From an uncultured candidate division WPS-2 bacterium (GTDB lineage Bacteria > Vulcanimicrobiota > Vulcanimicrobiia > Vulcanimicrobiales > Vulcanimicrobiaceae): DNA of 64,000 nt. Under the pieces are notes generated by a model that was not told where the DNA came from, did no database searches, and saw only the letters and a list, made by a program, of their open reading frames with translations. This document shows, piece by piece, positions 59,412-64,000 of the stretch. The stretch is taken from positions 1 through 64,000 of the forward strand of contig CALEYW010000019.1 in NCBI GenBank assembly GCA_937927945.1. Direction: 5' to 3'. Every line of letters begins with the position of its first letter. The first letter of the stretch is position 1. The position numbers and the translations under genes are program-made.

Positions 59412-60742
59412 TGTCCGACGCTCCGCTGCAGCACGACGGTATACCCCAAGCGCCCGTTCGACTCGGACGTTCCGTTCACGCTGGGCGCGAACCCAGCCTG
59501 AGCCAGCGATCCGACCAACGCGGCTACGTCGGGGTAGCCGCCGGCGTGACCCGCAAGGCTCCACCCGTTCTGGTCCGCGGTGAGCGACGTCGCCGACGTA
59601 CCCGGTCGCAACCGCGAGCTGATCGCGGCGACTTCGCGAGCCGCGAGCGGCCCCGACCTGCGCGTCGCATCGACCGTGATGACGATGCTGCGCGCGATCG
59701 CGACGTCACTCGTCATTCTATCGAGCTCCGCCGCTTTCGCTTGCGCGAACGCGATCTGCTTCTCTAATCCAACGGCGCGCGCCGTCAATTCGTGCAGCGA
59801 CTCGTACCGCCACGCCACCAAGCCAAGCGCGATAAGAACTCCCGCCGCAACGACACCTACGTCTGAGAGGTCCAGACGCGACCTCGTCGTCGCAAGCAAC
59901 GCCGCGAACTCCGAGTGCTTCTCTGCAAAGTTGACGCACAGCCGCCGGCCTCCGCCACGCACGGCCCGCGACGCGATCCCGCACGGCAGCGCCCACGCGG
60001 ACCTCGCCGGATCCACCGCGAGCTCAAACGCCACCACCCGGCCGACGGCGAGCTTTGCCGCCAGGCGCGACGCAATGCGGTCGTGCGGGTCGTCGACGGC
60101 AACCACGTTAACGTCAGCAAACCCGACTTTCGACGATTCGATGAAGGCATCGGCGATATTCGCCACGATCGCGTCGTCGGACTGACCCGACGCAGCGCTC
60201 GGCCACGGAAAGACGCCCAGCTGAACCTGCTCGCCGCCGTCGACGACGAGCCGAACCTTCTCCTCATCGACGAGGACAAGCGCCTGCGCTTCGGCCGGAA
60301 TGACCGCGGCCCACGCGAACGCCTCGTGATCCAGAAACGTCAACCGCGCACCCGCCTCACGGCAGACAGACGTGACTTCCGCGACCGCGGTGCGCCGCAC
60401 CGCGGCGATGTAGCTCACCTTCGACCGACCCTCGACCACGCGAATCGGATCGTTCGGCTCGAAGCCGAGCGCCTCTGCGCGAAACCGCGCCGTCTTTTCA
60501 CGCTCGCGTCCGAACACATGCTCCTGGCCCGGCAGGCGCGCAAGCGCGACGTCGGGCGGCGAGAGCGTCATTGCGACGTCGCTCGTCTCCGAGATCGCAA
60601 CCAACTCGCGCAGCGCCGAGGCCAGATCGCCCTCGCGTACCGGCCGCTCGAAAAAGCCGTGAATGGTCGCGGCTTTTCCAGTTCGGCTTATCGCGACGCC
60701 GCGCAAGACGGACCCGTCAACCGCACAACCAAGAACCTTCAC
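59408..60742 (-). CDS. PilM-PilN fusion (GspL-like) assembly protein
   Basis: 444 residues. The first 270 resemble the actin-like PilM/GspL cytoplasmic domain (MKVLGCAVDGSVLRGVAISR, VSYIAAVRRTAVAEVTSVC, LVDEEKVRLVVDGGEQVQLG). One membrane helix follows (VGVVAAGVLIALGLVAWRY), then a coiled coil and a PilN/GspL-like periplasmic domain. One protein thus covers the roles of PilM and PilN. The GTG overlaps the prepilin peptidase stop. Confidence 0.78.
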   Translation of the reverse strand: MKVLGCAVDGSVLRGVAISRTGKAATIHGFFERPVREGDLASALRELVAISETSDVAMTLSPPDVALARLPGQEHVFGREREKTARFRAEALGFEPNDPIRVVEGRSKVSYIAAVRRTAVAEVTSVCREAGARLTFLDHEAFAWAAVIPAEAQALVLVDEEKVRLVVDGGEQVQLGVFPWPSAASGQSDDAIVANIADAFIESSKVGFADVNVVAVDDPHDRIASRLAAKLAVGRVVAFELAVDPARSAWALPCGIASRAVRGGGRRLCVNFAEKHSEFAALLATTRSRLDLSDVGVVAAGVLIALGLVAWRYESLHELTARAVGLEKQIAFAQAKAAELDRMTSDVAIARSIVITVDATRRSGPLAAREVAAISSRLRPGTSATSLTADQNGWSLAGHAGGYPDVAALVGSLAQAGFAPSVNGTSESNGRLGYTVVLQRSVGQ

Positions 60743-61317
60743 CGTTGCACTCCCACCGTGGACGCGACCATGACGGCCACCATGCCGACATAAGTAAGCA
60801 AAGCCATCGGGACGCGAACGCGCCGGCTCACCACACGCGCAACGATCAACCCGACGACGACGAACGACCCGATGATCGAGCCGGCCGCGACGACCTGCAC
60901 TCCGACCACAACGCCGAGAGCACAGCCGACGATCGCCCAGCTCGTGACGTCGCCGAAGCCAAAGCCGCGGCGCCGCGTCGCGAGGTGCAACACCAGCCCA
61001 AAGCCACCGAGCGCTAACGCGCCCGCCGCGGCTTCGGCTACGCGCCCTTCGATAATCGTGCTCGCGACAACCAGCGCGCCGGCGAATAGCGATACCGGCA
61101 GATACACACGTCGCGTCAGCGCATCGGTCCACGCACACGTCGCCGCGTACGCAAGCGCGATCGCCGCCGCGCCAGCGGGATGAACGATCCATGCGGTGAC
61201 GATGAAGGTCGACAGGATCAGCCCCGCAGCGATGAACCCGCGCAAGTCGTCTCCGACCATCCTCGAGCGCCACACGGCCAGCGCCGCAAATGGCACCGCG
61301 AATCCCACGGCAATCAC
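60739..61317 (-). CDS. Type IV prepilin peptidase (A24 family)
   Basis: 192 residues with six or so membrane helices and the two aspartates of the A24 family: AYAATCAWTDALTRRVYLP (first Asp) and GFGFGDVTSWAIVG (G-x-G-D). It cuts the leader of prepilins such as the product of 62482-62979. It lacks the N-terminal Cys-rich methylase part found in PilD of Pseudomonas. GTG 61317 overlaps the preceding stop (GTGA). Confidence 0.88.
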   Translation of the reverse strand: MIAVGFAVPFAALAVWRSRMVGDDLRGFIAAGLILSTFIVTAWIVHPAGAAAIALAYAATCAWTDALTRRVYLPVSLFAGALVVASTIIEGRVAEAAAGALALGGFGLVLHLATRRRGFGFGDVTSWAIVGCALGVVVGVQVVAAGSIIGSFVVVGLIVARVVSRRVRVPMALLTYVGMVAVMVASTVGVQR

Positions 61318-61832
61318 GTGGGTCTCGCGAATCGCGCGAACTCTCGCGCCTCGTTCACGTGACCAAGACTGAGCGCGATGCGGAATGCCATATCGTTCAT
61401 ACGCCAGTCGCTCCGCCGCATGCGTGCGAGCCGCTCTACGTCCGCGAACGCTTCTTGCCGGCGGTGCAAATGCAACAGACACAACGCGCGGTCCCATCGG
61501 ACGTTGTAGCTATCGGGATGGCGCGCGAGATGAGCGCTCGTGAGCGCGACGCCTTGCTCGAGCAGAACCCGCTGCCCCGTAAGCGAGGCAGCGAACGCGA
61601 AGCGATCCGCAGGGACCTCCCAGCCACTATCAAACCAAACCGCGCGCGCGTAGAACGTCAACGCGCGGTCCTGCTGTCCGCCGCGCAGCAAGTCGTCCCC
61701 TCGCGACACAAGACCCATCGCGATCCATCCGTGAAGAACGACCCCTGCCAGCGCGATCGCCACGATCGCCATGACGCAGCGGCGCCAAAGCGGGATCGGA
61801 GCGACCTCCATGAGATCAGACCAGGAGCGCAT
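61314..61832 (-). CDS. Membrane-anchored TPR-like protein
   Basis: 172 residues: a short N-terminus, one membrane helix (CVMAIVAIALAGVVLHGWIA) and helical TPR-like repeats (GGQQDRALTFYARAVWFDSG, SYNVRWDRALCLLHLHRRQE). TPR proteins such as PilF/Tgl help pilus secretin assembly; a similar job is possible here. ATG 61832 overlaps the CcdA gene end; ATG 61811 is an alternative. Confidence 0.6.
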   Translation of the reverse strand: MRSWSDLMEVAPIPLWRRCVMAIVAIALAGVVLHGWIAMGLVSRGDDLLRGGQQDRALTFYARAVWFDSGWEVPADRFAFAASLTGQRVLLEQGVALTSAHLARHPDSYNVRWDRALCLLHLHRRQEAFADVERLARMRRSDWRMNDMAFRIALSLGHVNEAREFARFARPT

Positions 61833-62478
61833 AGTACGCCCCCAGCGCCATCATGCACGTGCCCGCGCCGACCTGCATCCCTTGCGCCCACCGGCTTGCC
61901 CACAGGCGACCGACCAGCGCGCGCCCGCCCGCCAGCGCGACCAACAGCGGCACGGCGTGCCCGAGCCCGAAAACAGCCAACAATCCAGACCCCTGCGCGA
62001 CGTTGCCGTGCGCTGACGTGTATGCCACGATGACAACAAGAATCGGAGTGCAGCACGGACTCACCATCAACGCGAAGCCGACGCCGGCAAGAAACGCGGC
62101 AGAAAACGCATTGCGCTCCGGCCGCTCGCGTACGTGTTCCTCGTGCCGATGCACGTTCGCACCAACCAGCGTCACGATGCCGCCCGCGAGCGCCGCGACC
62201 GCGACGCCCGCGTAGATCCATGACGCATACCCAACGAGATCACGAACCAACGATCCGACGACGCCGAAGAACGCGTACGTCGCGATCGTGCTACCGATGA
62301 ACGCCGACCCGACGAGCACGGGATTTCGCGAGCGCAGCACAAGCGAAGACAGAGCCACGATTCGCGGTGACGTACACGGCCCAAGCGAAGACACGACGCC
62401 CGCGATGAACACGAGCGGCCATGCCCACGAGGATCCGTGCGCGACAAACCCCATTGCCGCCGAATTGACGTCCGGCAC
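61816..62478 (-). CDS. CcdA/DsbD-like membrane thiol-transfer protein
   Basis: 220 residues with six membrane helices and the paired cysteines of the CcdA family, in SSLGPCTSPR and MVSPCCTPI. CcdA moves reducing power across the inner membrane to periplasmic thiols, usually for cytochrome c maturation. Here it sits between the pilin and the TPR gene in a pilus operon. The pilin and others carry cysteines, so a role in disulfide handling of pilus parts is plausible (inference). Confidence 0.82.
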   Translation of the reverse strand: MPDVNSAAMGFVAHGSSWAWPLVFIAGVVSSLGPCTSPRIVALSSLVLRSRNPVLVGSAFIGSTIATYAFFGVVGSLVRDLVGYASWIYAGVAVAALAGGIVTLVGANVHRHEEHVRERPERNAFSAAFLAGVGFALMVSPCCTPILVVIVAYTSAHGNVAQGSGLLAVFGLGHAVPLLVALAGGRALVGRLWASRWAQGMQVGAGTCMMALGAYYALLV

Positions 62479-62481
62479 GTC

Positions 62482-62979
62482 TTACAGCGCCTTCAGCCCT
62501 GCCGTACGGCTATCGAACTGAATCGTTCCGGTCGTCTCGCTCGCACCGTTCGGTACTTCGCCCGCGAGCGTTTCCTTGGGATGCAAACCGGGGCACGTGA
62601 TCGTGTAGTACTCGCCGACGGTCGCCGTTGCGGCGGTGTACGAATACTTGTACGTCGCTACTCCGGTGTTGTCCGCGGGATCGGTCGGCGTTCCCGCCAG
62701 ATACGAAACCGTCGTAACGGTTGGATTCGCGAACAGCGTCGTGTTCACGTCGGCGTTCGTGCCGGCCGGGTACTTCTGCGTCGCAGTATGGAACTGCTCG
62801 GCGGCGGTCGCGATCGTTCGCAGATTGTTCAGACAGATCCCGACGTTCGTCTGCTGTCGAGCTCCGGCGCCGTTCGCGAGCAGCATGAGTGCCAGCGCGG
62901 CGACGATCGAAACGACGATCAGGATTTCGGGAAGCGTGAAGCCCTCCTCGTATAGAGTGGGCGTGGGGCGGTCTTGCAT
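62482..62979 (-). CDS. Type IV pilin-like protein
   Basis: 165 residues. EEGFTLPEILIVVSIVAALA is the prepilin leader and cleavage site (after Gly, Phe at +1, Glu at +5) followed by the hydrophobic helix. The globular part has two cysteines (GICLNNLRT and ITCPGLH) that may pair. AGGAGG (minus strand, about 8 bases before ATG 62979) is a strong ribosome binding site. It is either the major pilin or a pseudopilin. Confidence 0.9.
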   Translation of the reverse strand: MQDRPTPTLYEEGFTLPEILIVVSIVAALALMLLANGAGARQQTNVGICLNNLRTIATAAEQFHTATQKYPAGTNADVNTTLFANPTVTTVSYLAGTPTDPADNTGVATYKYSYTAATATVGEYYTITCPGLHPKETLAGEVPNGASETTGTIQFDSRTAGLKAL

Positions 62980-63055
62980 GGGTATACCTCCTGGCCGCCC
63001 ACTTCGCCGCGCCCACCGACTCCCCTCCTAAACCCCTCCTAATCGTAAACTCTGA
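62980..63055 (-). promoter_or_regulatory. Leader of the pilin gene with G-tract element
   Basis: On the coding strand, ATTAGGAGGGGTTTAGGAGG (63043-63024) plus GGA lies about 42-64 bases before the pilin ATG, between the stop of the GspF-like gene and the pilin. Two copies of (T)TAGGAGGGG stand in tandem. It may be a processing or regulatory site allowing separate pilin expression. Confidence 0.4.
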
Positions 63056-64000
63056 CTAGCGGATTTTCGTCATCATTCCGTAAAGCGAGCCGTAGACCAC
63101 CGCCACGACCCCAAAGACGATGCCGCCCATGACCACGATCAAGGCGGGCTCGAGGATGGCCGTGGCCGCATCGAGGTCCCGTTCGACGTCGGCGTCGTAG
63201 TCGTCGGCAATCCGCTCCAGCATTTCGGACGAGCTCTTGCTCTGCTCGCCGGCAGCCACCAGCGCCAGGTAGTCCGGGTCGAACAGGCCCGTCTTCAGAG
63301 CGGCCGCCGAGAACGTCCCGCCGTTGGCCCGAATGTCCGCCCGCATCTCCGCGAGACCCTTGCGATACAAGGGCGAGGGCGTTGCGGACATAACCAGCTC
63401 GAGAGCACGGTCGTACGGCACCCCTGAGAACAGCATTGCCCCCAAAAGACGCGACAGGGTCGCGAGGACCGCCTTCTTACGGATCCCACCGATGAGCGGC
63501 AACCGATAGAGGCTGCGGTCCCAGCCGTACGCGATCGCCGGACGCTTCAAGGCCTGCCGGCATCCAAACCACACCCCGATCGACAGAGCCAGCATCACCG
63601 TTACGGAGACGGGGCTTGAGAACAGCAACCCGACCTGCGTCAATCGCAGCAGATCATCCGAAGGCTTCTGATGGTACTGCGCTGCGATCGTCGTGAAGCG
63701 CGGAACGAAGTTTGATACCAGCCACACGACGAGGCCGACGACGCCGAGCAACACGGATGCGGGGTAGTACATCGCCTTCTGCACTTTGCCGTACGCGCGC
63801 TTCCCGCGCTCGAGCAGCTTCGCGATCCGCTCCAGCACGAGAGCGAATCCAGCACCTTCCTCGCCGGCTTCCACCATCGCGACCATCATCTTCGAGAACT
63901 CGCCCGGTCGCGCGGCCATCGCAGCATGCAACTTCACGCCCCCGTCCGAAACGTCCGCAAGCACGCCGCGAAGCGCCTCTCGCAAGCGCGGATTACTGCA
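63056..64000 (-). CDS. PilC/GspF-like inner-membrane platform protein (partial at window edge)
   Basis: At least 314 residues; the frame continues beyond base 64000. Both GspF domains are seen: MMVAMVEAGEEGAGFALVLE and LALVAAGEQSKSSSEMLERI, each followed by membrane helices (VLLGVVGLVVWLVSNFVP; ILEPALIVVMGGIVFGVVAV). It is the inner-membrane core of type IV pilus / type II secretion machines. The assembly ATPase gene probably lies further right. Confidence 0.93.
   Translation of the reverse strand, partial: CSNPRLREALRGVLADVSDGGVKLHAAMAARPGEFSKMMVAMVEAGEEGAGFALVLERIAKLLERGKRAYGKVQKAMYYPASVLLGVVGLVVWLVSNFVPRFTTIAAQYHQKPSDDLLRLTQVGLLFSSPVSVTVMLALSIGVWFGCRQALKRPAIAYGWDRSLYRLPLIGGIRKKAVLATLSRLLGAMLFSGVPYDRALELVMSATPSPLYRKGLAEMRADIRANGGTFSAAALKTGLFDPDYLALVAAGEQSKSSSEMLERIADDYDADVERDLDAATAILEPALIVVMGGIVFGVVAVVYGSLYGMMTKIR

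Overview
The window is GC-rich bacterial DNA. It encodes a secretin, CopC, a beta-barrel protein and many lipobox lipoproteins, so the host is a diderm. Several lipoproteins with poly-Gly/Ser leaders carry virginiamycin-B-lyase-like (NHL-type) propellers. That feature, together with the GC content and the gene mix, makes me think of Candidatus Eremiobacterota (WPS-2), but this is an inference and no marker gene is present. I saw no rRNA, tRNA or CRISPR array.

Region 1 (1-12.1 kb): an HD-GYP phosphodiesterase divergent from a soluble chemotaxis-type receptor, then an sce7726-like nuclease and a helix-hairpin-helix DNA glycosylase gene. The glycosylase gene is split by an IS21-family insertion at 4574-7003 (5-bp target duplication CGTGA), and exact removal restores a 196-codon frame. 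A fused methyltransferase-endonuclease follows. Next come a tyrosine-recombinase-like protein that has lost its catalytic residues and three small unknown genes.

Region 2 (12137-24997): a complete Tn3-family transposon of 12.9 kb with 39-bp inverted repeats (32/39 identical) and a perfect 5-bp duplication AGGTT. A resolvase lies at the left end and the transposase at the right end. The cargo is a copper-type operon (CopC, a CopD-cytochrome c fusion, an outer-membrane protein) plus a molybdate/tungstate uptake operon with its regulator, a molbindin and a molybdopterin-domain protein. The insertion lies at the stop codon of the gene at 25001-25576 and separates it from 11714-12082.

Region 3 (25-36.5 kb): a minus-strand operon of lipoproteins, a ligase-like adenylation domain, and a compact six-gene minus-strand operon. 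The last contains four unknown small proteins, an intact tyrosine recombinase and an AbiU2/HEPN-like protein, preceded by repeated GTCTCAYCGRG motifs.

Region 4 (36.5-46.2 kb): a ModE-type regulator and a LysR regulator flanking a 26-bp perfect palindrome, then an NAD-dependent formate dehydrogenase locus. The catalytic subunit has an in-frame UGA at the selenocysteine position, followed by an E. coli-like SECIS hairpin. Its N-terminal iron-sulfur half is encoded by a separate gene two genes downstream. moeA, fdhD and a TupA-like tungstate-binding protein complete the region. With the transposon, the window holds two independent Mo/W acquisition modules next to a Mo/W- and selenium-dependent enzyme.

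Region 5 (46.2-64 kb): regulators, a small secreted repeat protein, an HD-domain protein, an annealing-protein-like gene and an SF2 helicase. A tightly overlapping minus-strand type IV pilus / type II secretion operon then runs off the right edge.

A G-tract element (GGGAGGGG type) recurs on the coding strand upstream of seven unrelated genes and is not explained by the annotation.
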